26,302 nt of DNA from Phycisphaerae bacterium (GTDB lineage: Bacteria > Planctomycetota > Phycisphaerae > SM23-33), in contig JALHTV010000014.1 in NCBI GenBank assembly GCA_022866005.1, positions 1 to 26,302 on the forward strand, written 5' to 3'. The notes under the pieces are model-generated. The model was not told the DNA's origin. It searched no databases and worked only from the letters and a program-made list of their open reading frames with translations. A program made the translations under genes and the position numbers. Shown here in pieces: positions 16,386 through 24,406 of the stretch (position 1 is its first letter; each line of letters starts with the position of its first letter).

Positions 16386-16423
16386 GGCTGGCCGGCTGCG
16401 GCCGCAGTCGGCCCAATGCAGGC

Positions 16424-16453
16424 ATTCTACGTCGCTGCCGCCATCGGGGTCAA
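16424..16453 (-). promoter_or_regulatory. predicted promoter of tRNA-Arg
   Basis: TTGACC (16453-16448) and TAGAAT (16429-16424), each 5 of 6 consensus, are separated by 18 bases on the minus strand. They lie between the symporter stop and the tRNA. Transcripts could read through the tRNA into the HNH gene, since no clear terminator lies between them. Confidence 0.6.
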
Positions 16454-16468
16454 GACGAGCGGCCGCGG

Positions 16469-18106
16469 CTATACGCCGACCCCGCTGCCCGGGACGATCT
16501 CCAGCGGTTCCTTTGCCCTCTGGAGGGGCTGGCCGGGCAGGCCGGCGGTGAATTCCTCCCAGTCGTCCACGGGCGCCGGGCGCACGCTTTCCAGCGCCGC
16601 CCGAGGGGGCTTGGGCGTGATCAGGCTGACCAGGACAATCGTGCCTATCGAAAGGACCACCCCCGTGGCTACGTAATTGTATCCTGCCGAGGCCTGGAGC
16701 CATTTGGGCAGCACGAACCACGCCGCGACGGCCTTGTTCTCCAAGAAGTACATGCCGACCGTGCCGACAAACCCGGCGATCGCCGCGCTCAGCACGGCTG
16801 GCAGCGTGGTGCGCTTCCAGAAGACGAACAAGGCCGGTACCGCAATGCAGGCCGAGAGCACGCCCGAAGAGATGTTGTACACGTCACCCAGGGAGCGGCT
16901 GATCATGGCCAGCAGGGCCGCGACGATCAGCGCCACCAGCGTCGCCAACTGCCCGATCCTCACCCGCATCCGGGCCGAAGGACGGCCCTTAAGGACCCCG
17001 GGCACGAAGATGTCATAGGCCAGCGGCATGGCGGAGACGTTCGCGAACGTGTCCACCGTGGACATCTGGCAGGCAATCACGCCCAGGATCATGAACACCG
17101 ACAGCGCCGGGTGCATCGTCGTGATGAAGGCTGCCACGATGTTGGTGGCGTCCGACCCGAGCTGCCTGGCCGGCATCGTGCCGGTGGGCGGGAAGGCCAC
17201 GATCGCGCAGAAGGCTACCAGACTCGGCAGCACCAGGATGAACACGGTGATGAGCACCAGCGCCAGGAGGCTTGCTCTGCGGGCGTCGCGCGTGGTCCGG
17301 GCGGCCTGGAGACGAAGCGTCAGGTCCTGCTCGACCATCCAGCCAGGCAGGAACCCCAGCAGCAACACCAGCGGGAACACCCAGCCCAAGGAGCCCAGGC
17401 TGAACACATCGCCCTTAGCCCCGGCCGGGGGCGTGGCCTGGGCCAAGGCCCCAAGGATGTCCCCAGCGCTGGCCCGGTGGGCCGCGCCGACGGCCACGGC
17501 GGCCAGGATGATCATGAAGACGGCCATGAAGCCGAATTGCACCACGTCCGTGAACACCACCGCCCGAAAGCCCCCCAGGCACATGTAGATCATCACGGGC
17601 AGCACGAGCAGGGCGACCACGAGCCAGGGACTGTCCTGCAGGCCCAGGAAGGGGCTGATAATCTGTCCACCGATGAACAGCTCCGCCTGCGTCCAGAGGA
17701 TGAACACGAAGAACGACAGCCCCGCCAGCAGCGCCCGAGCACTCAGGCCGTAACGCTTGTGGAAGGCCTCAGGCAGACTGACCGCGCCGATCCGCCGCAC
17801 CAGCGGGGCCATGGCCACGATGATGAAACACAGGATGAACCAGGGGATCGGCAGGATCCACAGCCCCGTGGCCCCGTACTTGTACACCTGCGCCATCCCG
17901 TAGCTCAACCAGCCCAGCATCAGCCACCCGGCCGTTAGAGACACGGCCAACCACCAACCGGGCAGTTGGCGCTGGGCGATCCAGAACTCCAAATGCTCCG
18001 AGGACGCCCGCCGAAGCCGCTGGGCCGAGGTGCGGGTGATCACGCCGATGACGACCATCAGGACCGAGTAGGTGATCAACGCCGCCCAGTACCATTCCCT
18101 GTTCAT
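16469..18106 (-). CDS. sodium:solute symporter (SSS family)
   Basis: This 545-residue inner-membrane protein of the SSS/SLC5 family couples solute uptake to sodium. About 13 hydrophobic helices are visible from residue 8 to about 505, followed by a hydrophilic tail. Family signs include the FWIAQRQLPGWWLAVSLTAGW opening, YMCLGGFRAVVFTDVVQF mid-protein, and the DTFANVSAMPLAYDIF segment. The substrate cannot be read from the sequence. Its place downstream of a porin-like gene and of pectin-cleaving genes suggests a sugar acid, a pectin-derived oligosaccharide or an arabinose-type sugar. A strong AGGAGG sits 7 bases before the ATG. A GC-rich hairpin (18127-18149) lies in the 52-bp spacer to the porin gene. 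Confidence 0.88.
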   Translation of the reverse strand: MNREWYWAALITYSVLMVVIGVITRTSAQRLRRASSEHLEFWIAQRQLPGWWLAVSLTAGWLMLGWLSYGMAQVYKYGATGLWILPIPWFILCFIIVAMAPLVRRIGAVSLPEAFHKRYGLSARALLAGLSFFVFILWTQAELFIGGQIISPFLGLQDSPWLVVALLVLPVMIYMCLGGFRAVVFTDVVQFGFMAVFMIILAAVAVGAAHRASAGDILGALAQATPPAGAKGDVFSLGSLGWVFPLVLLLGFLPGWMVEQDLTLRLQAARTTRDARRASLLALVLITVFILVLPSLVAFCAIVAFPPTGTMPARQLGSDATNIVAAFITTMHPALSVFMILGVIACQMSTVDTFANVSAMPLAYDIFVPGVLKGRPSARMRVRIGQLATLVALIVAALLAMISRSLGDVYNISSGVLSACIAVPALFVFWKRTTLPAVLSAAIAGFVGTVGMYFLENKAVAAWFVLPKWLQASAGYNYVATGVVLSIGTIVLVSLITPKPPRAALESVRPAPVDDWEEFTAGLPGQPLQRAKEPLEIVPGSGVGV

Positions 18107-18126
18107 CGCTCGCCTCCTGCATTCTC

Positions 18127-18149
18127 CGCCGGCCGCGCAGCAGCCGGCG
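18127..18149 (-). other. intercistronic hairpin between porin and symporter genes
   Basis: CGCCGGC (18127-18133) and GCCGGCG (18143-18149) form a perfect 7-bp stem around 9 bases, between the porin stop and the symporter ribosome site. No T-tract follows, so message processing or stability is likelier than termination. Confidence 0.35.
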
Positions 18150-18158
18150 CCCTTGACG

Positions 18159-19145
18159 TCACCAGGAATACGATACCTTCAGCCCACCCCATAGCTCATC
18201 GTTAATCAGCTCGTCCCGCAGGGCCTGGCTGAAGTTCAGGAACCCGCCGACCGTCAGGCTGCCCGCCTGGGCGGGGAGGCCCAGCGCACCGGACAGGTCG
18301 TAGCAGACGTCCAAGCCGTAGGTGATGTTGCCCAGCCGCGTGGCCGGTTGGCCTGTCCCCAGCGCCTTGGGGAGATACCGATGATCCACGCCCAGCGCCA
18401 GCGAGGGCGTGACGGTCAGGTTCTTCAGAAACGGCGTGTTCTTGAGGGCGTCAAACCCGCCCAGCTCGAAGGGGTGCTCCACGGCCACCTCCAGCCACCC
18501 GGCCTGGATAAGGTCGATGTCGTGCCAGTAGCCGATGCTGGGGTTGAGCACGGGCGCCTCGGTGCCGAACAGCGAACTATCGTCGAAGCTGAGCGTGGCG
18601 TAGATCTCGTAGGTGGTGTGGGCGTCGCCGGCGGACTGTGGATAGGTGTAGGCCGACCAGCCCAGCTCGACGGTGGTCGCCGCCGGGGCAATCTTGTAGC
18701 GCCAATAGCCCGTGTAGTCCACTTCGTAGAGGTGGCTGTCGGTGCTGGTGGTGATCTTGTCCGTGGCCGCGTACCACTCGAACCACAGACACACCCCCCA
18801 GACGCCGAACGGGCCGGTGTCGACCTCGACCCAGGGCATCAGTTGATGGTTGAGCTTCTCTCGGCCTTCGCCGGCGTACTCGCTGTAGTTGATCCCGCGG
18901 AACACATAGTCGCTCGCCAGCACATACTCCAGGCCGAAGGAAATGGGCAGCGGCTTGGCCCACTCTCCGCCCGGGGGGCAGGGTTCTTCCGTCTTGCCGG
19001 TCGGCCCCACCGGCGGGGGGGCATTGGGCTCGTTGGCAGTCAGCCAGGTCTCGGCTGGCGGGCCTGCGTGCACCGACGCCCACGGAGCAGCCAGGGCAGC
19101 GACGATCAGCCCCAAGACGGCGGGTGCCAATGTCCTTGATCGCAT
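18159..19145 (-). CDS. porin-like outer-membrane beta-barrel protein (TorF-like)
   Basis: This 328-residue exported protein has a signal peptide (about 1-27, ending ASVHA). A proline-rich linker follows, with KTEEPCPPGGEW. The rest is alternating hydrophobic/aromatic strands of barrel type. The first strand, YVLASDYVFRGINYSEY, matches the start of TorF-family putative porins, and the chain ends in GGLKVSYSW with a terminal aromatic residue, as many outer-membrane barrels do. It probably lets solutes cross the outer membrane; the neighbouring symporter would take them across the inner membrane. ATG at 19145 has AAAGGA 7 bases upstream. Function is inferred from the fold signature and neighbours; an uncharacterised surface barrel remains possible. 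Confidence 0.7.
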   Translation of the reverse strand: MRSRTLAPAVLGLIVAALAAPWASVHAGPPAETWLTANEPNAPPPVGPTGKTEEPCPPGGEWAKPLPISFGLEYVLASDYVFRGINYSEYAGEGREKLNHQLMPWVEVDTGPFGVWGVCLWFEWYAATDKITTSTDSHLYEVDYTGYWRYKIAPAATTVELGWSAYTYPQSAGDAHTTYEIYATLSFDDSSLFGTEAPVLNPSIGYWHDIDLIQAGWLEVAVEHPFELGGFDALKNTPFLKNLTVTPSLALGVDHRYLPKALGTGQPATRLGNITYGLDVCYDLSGALGLPAQAGSLTVGGFLNFSQALRDELINDELWGGLKVSYSW

Positions 19146-19613
19146 GAGTAGTCCTTTCCGTAGCAGGTCCTTCGACAGGCGGCATGATCCGTGTGCGTGC
19201 AGCCGGGCGCGACGTTAGGGGGTTCTTGTCCGCCGATGCATGGAGGTCATGGGGACCAGACCAGAGCGGGATAATCCGGAAAGCGCAGCGCGTGCGTCGG
19301 CGGCACTGACCCTCAGTGCAGATCGGCCGCCATTCAGCCAAACCCCCGCGCGCCAATCCGCTTGACCGTGGCGAGCGCCGTGGCCCGGGAGCGTTCTGGA
19401 CGGCGGTGCGGTAGTGAGGGACGGGGATTCGCGCTCGGCCGGGCAGACCCCAAGGCCGGCACGGGGCGCGCGATGCGGACTGCGACAGGGGCAGTCCTGC
19501 ACACACACCACCGGCCCAGCGGTACGTGCGGCCATGCCGCCCGTGCTATCCCGCCTCTTACCGCCATGTCGCCCTATCCAGGTCGAAGACCGTGCGGCTA
19601 TCGGATGGCCGGG
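19146..19613 (-). ncRNA. possible long structured leader or small RNA upstream of the porin gene
   Basis: No convincing gene lies in this stretch. The promoter at 19614-19643 reads into it, about 460 bases before the porin ATG. It contains hairpins such as GGACTGC/GCAGTCC (19477-19483 with 19491-19497, 7 bp, 7-base loop). A 77-codon reading frame (19567-19334) with ATAGGG before its ATG is Arg/Ala/Pro-rich and looks non-coding. It could be a regulatory 5' leader or a separate RNA; I recognise no known riboswitch class. Confidence 0.3.
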
Positions 19614-19643
19614 ATTCTATGCACCGGCAGAATGGCCTGTCAA
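19614..19643 (-). promoter_or_regulatory. strong predicted sigma70-type promoter
   Basis: A perfect TTGACA (19643-19638) and TAGAAT (19619-19614, 5 of 6), 18 bases apart, point toward the porin and symporter genes. It is the best promoter match in the window and lies about 470 bases from the porin start, implying a long leader. Confidence 0.6.
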
Positions 19644-19712
19644 TGCGGGACCGAAATCGAGAAAACCGCTCAACAGGCGCCCGCCCGCGCGCAATATACT
19701 AACGGGCTGGGG

Positions 19713-22700
19713 CTAGCGGGCCTTGTCCGCCCTTGCGAGCCACACGGCACAGGGGCCGGGGCTGGGCGGCTGGAGCGACACAGTCTGGCCGCCGGTGACG
19801 GGGCCGGCGGCGGTCATCTTGCCACTGGCAGGGTCGATCCAGCGGACGGCGAACTCGCCCTTGGCGGTGCCCAGGTCCAGGGTGATGGGCTTGCCATCGG
19901 AGGAGTAGACCAGGTAGTTCGCGCCCGCTTCGGCCAGGCACCACGCTCCGTCGCCAAGGCTATGGAGCGTCGGCGACTGCTGGTCACCGGAGACCAGCTC
20001 GGCCGGCGTCATCCGCGCGATGGCTGCTAGCAGCTGGGGGTCGAGCTTGGCCCGGATGTCCGGCAGCGACCCGCCGCCCATCAGCACCGCCCACCCGTGC
20101 TCCAGGCCGTCGCCGCTATAGATGACGGCCTTGTCGGGAAACTTGGTGCGATACTCGCGGACCGCGCGGACGACCTGCTCGAAGGAGCTGGGCCTGGGGC
20201 GCAATTGCCGGGCGTGCTGGCGGGGGGCAAGGTTCTTGCCACCGGCGGGGGCGTAGGGCGTGCCGTCGGCCTGGTAGTGCCAGTAGCGGATGTCGATGAC
20301 GTCGACGATCTTGGAGCGCGGCGGGTCGGCCAGGATGGCGTCCTGCACGTCCTTGGTGCAGCTCAGGGCGACCAGTGCGTCCTTGCGCGTCTGCTTCTGC
20401 CAGCTCGCGATCGTGTCCAGCCAGAACCGCACGAACTCCACCGGCCCAGTGAACTCGGCGCTGGTGGACTGGATGACGTTGCTGTTGTCGGCGAACGCAT
20501 CCAGGCACTTGCGGATATAGGCCTCGTGCAGGGGCCGGCGGACGGGGTGCGTGGTGTCGTAGAAGAGGTGCGCCTGGAAGATCCGCTTATTGGAGGCGTA
20601 GGGGGGCGGTTCGGGGAAGCCGGTGTCGTTGATGTTGTTGGCAGACCGCCAGGGGAAGTCGGCCCAGTGCGCCCCGGCCTCAAGGATGTTGTGCTGGAAA
20701 TAGTTCTGGTACAGGAGCACCAGGCCCTTCTGCTCGGCCAGGTCGGCGAACTGCCGCAGGCGCATCCAGTACCAGGGGTTGTACTTGGTCAGGTCATACT
20801 TGCTCAGCCCGTCCCAGGCTGCCCCCACCCCGCTGCGGGCAAAGGGCAGCTCGTAGAACGGCGGCCAGACGTTGCCGTCCGCCCGCCGGACGCGCTGATG
20901 ATCGTCGCGCCGCCGCTCGTGCCACAGGGCGTAGTGGTAGTCCAACACTGCCCAGCCCTTGGCGACCATGCGGTCCGTCATCTCCCCCAGGTCGTCGGTG
21001 TACCCGCGCCCGACGCGCCCGGGGACGAAGCGCGTGACGGCGTCGGCGGCCTGGGCGGCCTCGGCGGGGGTGATGTCACCACGCCACCAGACCGTCCCCG
21101 TCCTGCCGCCGGTCAGCAGCTTGCCGTCGCAGACAAGCCACCCGTTGACCAGGGCGAGCTTCTTCCCTGCGGGCCTGTCAGCCTTGGGCAGGAGTTCAGG
21201 ATGCTGCTTGATGACCTGCTCCACCGTGGGCGCCGCCCCGGGGTCGGTGGGGATTCTCCTGGCTGCGGACTGCTTGACGAGGTCGGCGACGGTCTGGGCC
21301 GGTGCGTTGGAGGCGGCCGCCGCTTTGGCGGCCTGCTCGTAGGTGGGGCTGGTGCCGCCGGGGGGATACTGCGGCCCGTCGCCCACGCGCCGCCCGGCGG
21401 ATTCGCCCACGCGCTGGGCCAGTTGCGCCTGATAGAGGCTGCGCGGGCTGACGAAGTCGTTGTTCGCCTCCCAGACGGCATTGCCGAAGCACTCCGCCCA
21501 GCTCCCAAACGCCCAGCCGCCGGCGGTGGGGGGCGTGAGGAACTCGATGCGGGCGGCGTGGCAGTTCCACAGCACGCAGTTGGCCGCGGACCACCCGTAG
21601 CGCTCCCCGTGCAGCCCGCGGTGCGAGAGGACCAGGCAGTTCCCGTCGATCACCACGTTGTCGTAGAGCACACCGCCCGCCCAATCCTCGATGGGGCCGC
21701 TGCTATCCAGCGCCTCGCGGGCCTCGCAGTAGACGAAGGCATTGGGCCCGGCGGCGCAGTGGCCCACGGCGAAGTCATGCCGCCCCTGCTCGCTGGAGCA
21801 CCGCAGGAACAGCGTCTGCTGACCCCGGGTGAAAAACGTGTGCCGCCGATAGCCGCCGATCTCGCTGACCGGTGCCGAGGAGAGGCAGTCTTGCACGGTC
21901 ACCTGCTTGCAGCCATCCCCCACGGCCACCGCACCGCCGGCAAAGTGCACGAACGCCGCCTGACGCACCCAGGCGTCTTGCGCGTTGTCCATCGTGATGG
22001 CGACCCAGGAGTGGTTCTCGTCCTTGGCCTTGGCGGTGTCGAAGGCCGACTCGCACCGCAGGTTCTCTGCGCCCACCTGGCTGATCCGTCCCGGCCAGGT
22101 GTACGCGGTCACCGTCCCGCCGCCAAAGCGCTTCTCGATGGCCGTGGTGATCGGGGCATCGACGGTGATCGTGTGGCCGTCGATGGCGGTGACGGTGCGG
22201 TCCCAGACGATGTCCCGCGAGCCGGGCTTCCAGTTCAGCCGCCAGTCGCGCCAGGGGTTTTCGCCGGTACCGAGGGCGTCGATCCACTCCGCCGTGGAGG
22301 GCCTGCGCACCAGGACCGCGTCGCCGACCTTCAGCCCTTCGGTGTTGTCCAGGGAGAGCTTCGTTGCCCCCACCGGCACGAGGGTGTCGGTGATCTTGCG
22401 GATGGGGGCCGCCTCGGTGCGGTCGGGGGCCCCGACGATCCGGATCAGCGTCCTGCGGTCCAGACCGGCGGCGACCAGCACGGTGCCGTCGGTGCCCATC
22501 CCGCTGCCGCGGAGCACCACCCCCGAGGCGCGGATGAGCAACTGCCCCCCAACCTCGTAGCGCCCCTTGCCCAGCAGCACCGCCCCGCGCAGGCCGTCCG
22601 CGTCGGGTGGCAGTGAGGCCACGTAGTCCAGGGCCGCCTGGATCCGCGCACCGGCATCACCGGCGGCTGGGGGCACGACGACGCGGATGGGGGCGTCGGG

Positions 22701-22919
22701 AATGTCGCGCTCGCCGCCGGCGTAGCCGCAATGGGAGAAGTCCACGATGCGGTTGCCTTGGGCGTCGGCGGCGTAGGCCAGCTTGCCGTCGCTGCCCTCA
22801 GAGACAGCCCTTGCGGTCTTGCCGGTGCTGGGGGTGGCCTCTTGGGCCTGGGCCGCGGAGATCAGCAGGACGAGTGCCGCGGCTCCCCCAACCAGCCACG
22901 ATGCGGGGCGGGTTGTCAT
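19713..22919 (-). CDS. secreted beta-helix (pectate lyase-fold) protein fused to a DUF6298-like glycosidase domain
   Basis: This is a 1068-residue exported protein. A signal peptide (about 1-25, ending AAQA) is followed by a parallel beta-helix domain (about 75-500) opening with RIQAALDYVASLP and GAVLLGKGRYEV, as in pectate-lyase-superfamily proteins. An Ala/Pro-rich linker covers about 505-585. From Leu586 (LALVNGWLVCDGKLLTGG) a second module resembles DUF6298, a TIM-barrel glycoside-hydrolase-like domain, with TVWWRGD, LLYQNYFQHNILEAGAHW and SAEFTGPVEF (Glu822 a candidate catalytic acid). The last 100 residues (NYLVYSSDGKPITLDL onward) look like a C-terminal beta-sandwich. It probably attacks a pectin side chain or backbone together with the pectate lyase 60 bp upstream. 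Specific activity is unknown; domain calls are from recognition by eye. Confidence 0.8.
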   Translation of the reverse strand: MTTRPASWLVGGAAALVLLISAAQAQEATPSTGKTARAVSEGSDGKLAYAADAQGNRIVDFSHCGYAGGERDIPDAPIRVVVPPAAGDAGARIQAALDYVASLPPDADGLRGAVLLGKGRYEVGGQLLIRASGVVLRGSGMGTDGTVLVAAGLDRRTLIRIVGAPDRTEAAPIRKITDTLVPVGATKLSLDNTEGLKVGDAVLVRRPSTAEWIDALGTGENPWRDWRLNWKPGSRDIVWDRTVTAIDGHTITVDAPITTAIEKRFGGGTVTAYTWPGRISQVGAENLRCESAFDTAKAKDENHSWVAITMDNAQDAWVRQAAFVHFAGGAVAVGDGCKQVTVQDCLSSAPVSEIGGYRRHTFFTRGQQTLFLRCSSEQGRHDFAVGHCAAGPNAFVYCEAREALDSSGPIEDWAGGVLYDNVVIDGNCLVLSHRGLHGERYGWSAANCVLWNCHAARIEFLTPPTAGGWAFGSWAECFGNAVWEANNDFVSPRSLYQAQLAQRVGESAGRRVGDGPQYPPGGTSPTYEQAAKAAAASNAPAQTVADLVKQSAARRIPTDPGAAPTVEQVIKQHPELLPKADRPAGKKLALVNGWLVCDGKLLTGGRTGTVWWRGDITPAEAAQAADAVTRFVPGRVGRGYTDDLGEMTDRMVAKGWAVLDYHYALWHERRRDDHQRVRRADGNVWPPFYELPFARSGVGAAWDGLSKYDLTKYNPWYWMRLRQFADLAEQKGLVLLYQNYFQHNILEAGAHWADFPWRSANNINDTGFPEPPPYASNKRIFQAHLFYDTTHPVRRPLHEAYIRKCLDAFADNSNVIQSTSAEFTGPVEFVRFWLDTIASWQKQTRKDALVALSCTKDVQDAILADPPRSKIVDVIDIRYWHYQADGTPYAPAGGKNLAPRQHARQLRPRPSSFEQVVRAVREYRTKFPDKAVIYSGDGLEHGWAVLMGGGSLPDIRAKLDPQLLAAIARMTPAELVSGDQQSPTLHSLGDGAWCLAEAGANYLVYSSDGKPITLDLGTAKGEFAVRWIDPASGKMTAAGPVTGGQTVSLQPPSPGPCAVWLARADKAR

Positions 22920-22942
22920 CAGTGTTTCTCCGTCGAAGCTCT

Positions 22943-22979
22943 CCGGCCGTCCGGGCGGGCGCGGCGCGCGGGCGGCCGG
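22943..22979 (-). other. GC-rich intercistronic hairpin after the pectate lyase stop
   Basis: CCGGCCG (22943-22949) and CGGCCGG (22973-22979) are perfect reverse complements, and the 23-base loop is itself GC-rich. It begins directly after the pectate lyase TAA and ends before the ribosome site of the next gene. It may tune relative expression of the two secreted enzymes; no T-tract is present. Confidence 0.4.
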
Positions 22980-24392
22980 TTATGGGGCTGGGTGAAGCGT
23001 GTGGACGTTGTTCTCCGGTTTGGTGTAGTCGACGGCCTGATGCGGATCGGTGCGGTTGAGGAACTCCTCGACGGTGGTGTAGCCGTCCCCGTCTGCGTCG
23101 GCCGGTCCGTCGGTGGCGTCGGCGGGGTTCAGGCCGTGGGCCTGCTCCCAGTCGTCCGGCATACCGTCCCGGTCGCTGTCGGCGGGCGGCTTCGCCCCAG
23201 CCGCCGGCGGTGGGCAGGACTCAGGGGTCCACCGCTCGTACCACTCCTTTGTGAACTTCAGGGGCGAGCCCTTACCCCGCGCCCAGGAGCCCGGCGGCCC
23301 CTCCCAGTAGGGGATTCTGCCGGTCCGCGCGGTCAATCCCTCGATGAAGTGGCGGTCCGTGGCGTCGCGGCTGGGCAGGAACGCCCCGGCGATGGGCGTC
23401 AGCATCGCCTCCAGCTCATCTGCCTTGTGCGTGGTCACCGGCGCGACGGGGAAGGGCGGGACGTAGTCGCGAAACGGGGGCGCGAACCAGACCAGCTCGC
23501 CGGTGACCTTGCCGTCCGCCTCGCGCAGGTTGCCGCTGTCGTGGAGGTTGGGGTGATACATGAACGTGTAACGGAAGGGGCTGTCCGGGCGGTCGATGAC
23601 GTAATTGTTGATCATGTTGAAGCGGATGTCGGGTAATCGCAGATAGCCGTTGCGGCAGTTGTAGATGAGGTTGTTGCGCCAGTCCCACAGGGCGCCCAGG
23701 GTCTTGGGCACGCGGTCGAGCAAGTGGTACCAGACGTTATGGTGGATGGAGCCATACCCGTCCAGCTCGGCCCCCCAGGGATGGCAGCCCAGCCCCGCCA
23801 GGCCCGGGCCGAGGATACAGTATTGCACCGTCAGGCCGTCGACTCTCCCCAGCGACGCCCCGTTGCCCTTGAACCGCACCAGCTCGTCGCTGCCGTAGCG
23901 GAAGCTGCAATGGTCGACGATTACGTCGCGCCGGACGTCGGCGGTCTGGACCACGTCCTCATCCAGCGGCGGCCGGTTGCTGAATCGCATGCCACGGCCG
24001 ATGATGTTCGAGGAGGCGATGGGGAGCCGGCCGAGAATCTCCACGCCCTCGCCCGGGGCGGTGGTGCCGATGAGCGTGAGGTCGCCCTCAGTGATCCACT
24101 GGAACGGGTAGGGGATCGTCCCGCTGACGGCAAACAGGATGATTCGCGGGCCGGGGGTCTGGATGGCCTGGGAGTAGCTGCCCGGGCCGGAGGGATCGTT
24201 GTTGGTGACGTAGATCACCTTCCCACCGCGCCCGCCGGTGGCGCCGGCGCCGAACCCTTGAGCCCCCGGAAAGGCCGGCAGACCCTTGGGAACCTTGGGC
24301 ACAATGGGTGGTGCGTTGGCCTGGGCGGCGCAAGGCTGCGATACCGCCGACCACAGGGCAGCGACCATCACGAGCGCAAGAAATCGCTTCAT
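22980..24392 (-). CDS. secreted pectate lyase-like protein (PL1-type) with calcium-binding C-terminus
   Basis: This enzyme probably cleaves polygalacturonate by beta-elimination outside the cell or in the periplasm. The 470-residue precursor has a signal peptide (about 1-25). The family opening AFPGAQGFGAGATGGRGGKVIYVTN (40-64) and FAVSGTI follow. The PL1-type signature IVDHCSFRYGSDE is at 158-170, then VQYCILGPGL and the beta-helix ladder (DWRNNLIYNCRNGYLR). The C-terminus (about 398-445) carries DSDRDGMPDDWE and DADGDGYTTVEEF, acidic repeats of the thrombospondin-type-3/dockerin-like calcium kind common on secreted planctomycete enzymes. The gene starts 14 bp after the arabinofuranosidase stop, so both are surely on one message. 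Pectin polymer specificity is inferred; the family includes pectin lyases. Confidence 0.88.
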   Translation of the reverse strand: MKRFLALVMVAALWSAVSQPCAAQANAPPIVPKVPKGLPAFPGAQGFGAGATGGRGGKVIYVTNNDPSGPGSYSQAIQTPGPRIILFAVSGTIPYPFQWITEGDLTLIGTTAPGEGVEILGRLPIASSNIIGRGMRFSNRPPLDEDVVQTADVRRDVIVDHCSFRYGSDELVRFKGNGASLGRVDGLTVQYCILGPGLAGLGCHPWGAELDGYGSIHHNVWYHLLDRVPKTLGALWDWRNNLIYNCRNGYLRLPDIRFNMINNYVIDRPDSPFRYTFMYHPNLHDSGNLREADGKVTGELVWFAPPFRDYVPPFPVAPVTTHKADELEAMLTPIAGAFLPSRDATDRHFIEGLTARTGRIPYWEGPPGSWARGKGSPLKFTKEWYERWTPESCPPPAAGAKPPADSDRDGMPDDWEQAHGLNPADATDGPADADGDGYTTVEEFLNRTDPHQAVDYTKPENNVHTLHPAP

Positions 24393-24406
24393 GTCAGTCC
24401 CTCTCG

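Noticed and set aside
19334..19567. 77-codon reading frame on the minus strand downstream of the strong promoter
   Set aside because: It has a plausible ATG and AGGG site, but the product is Arg/Ala/Pro-rich like random GC-rich frames, and I see no motif. Kept only as a possible part of an RNA leader.
20097..22616. Very long open frame (839 codons) antisense to the beta-helix/DUF6298 gene
   Set aside because: It is a GC-driven shadow: Gly/Val/Asp/Arg/Ala-rich, without recognisable motifs, and the opposite strand has a signal peptide, domains and conserved motifs.
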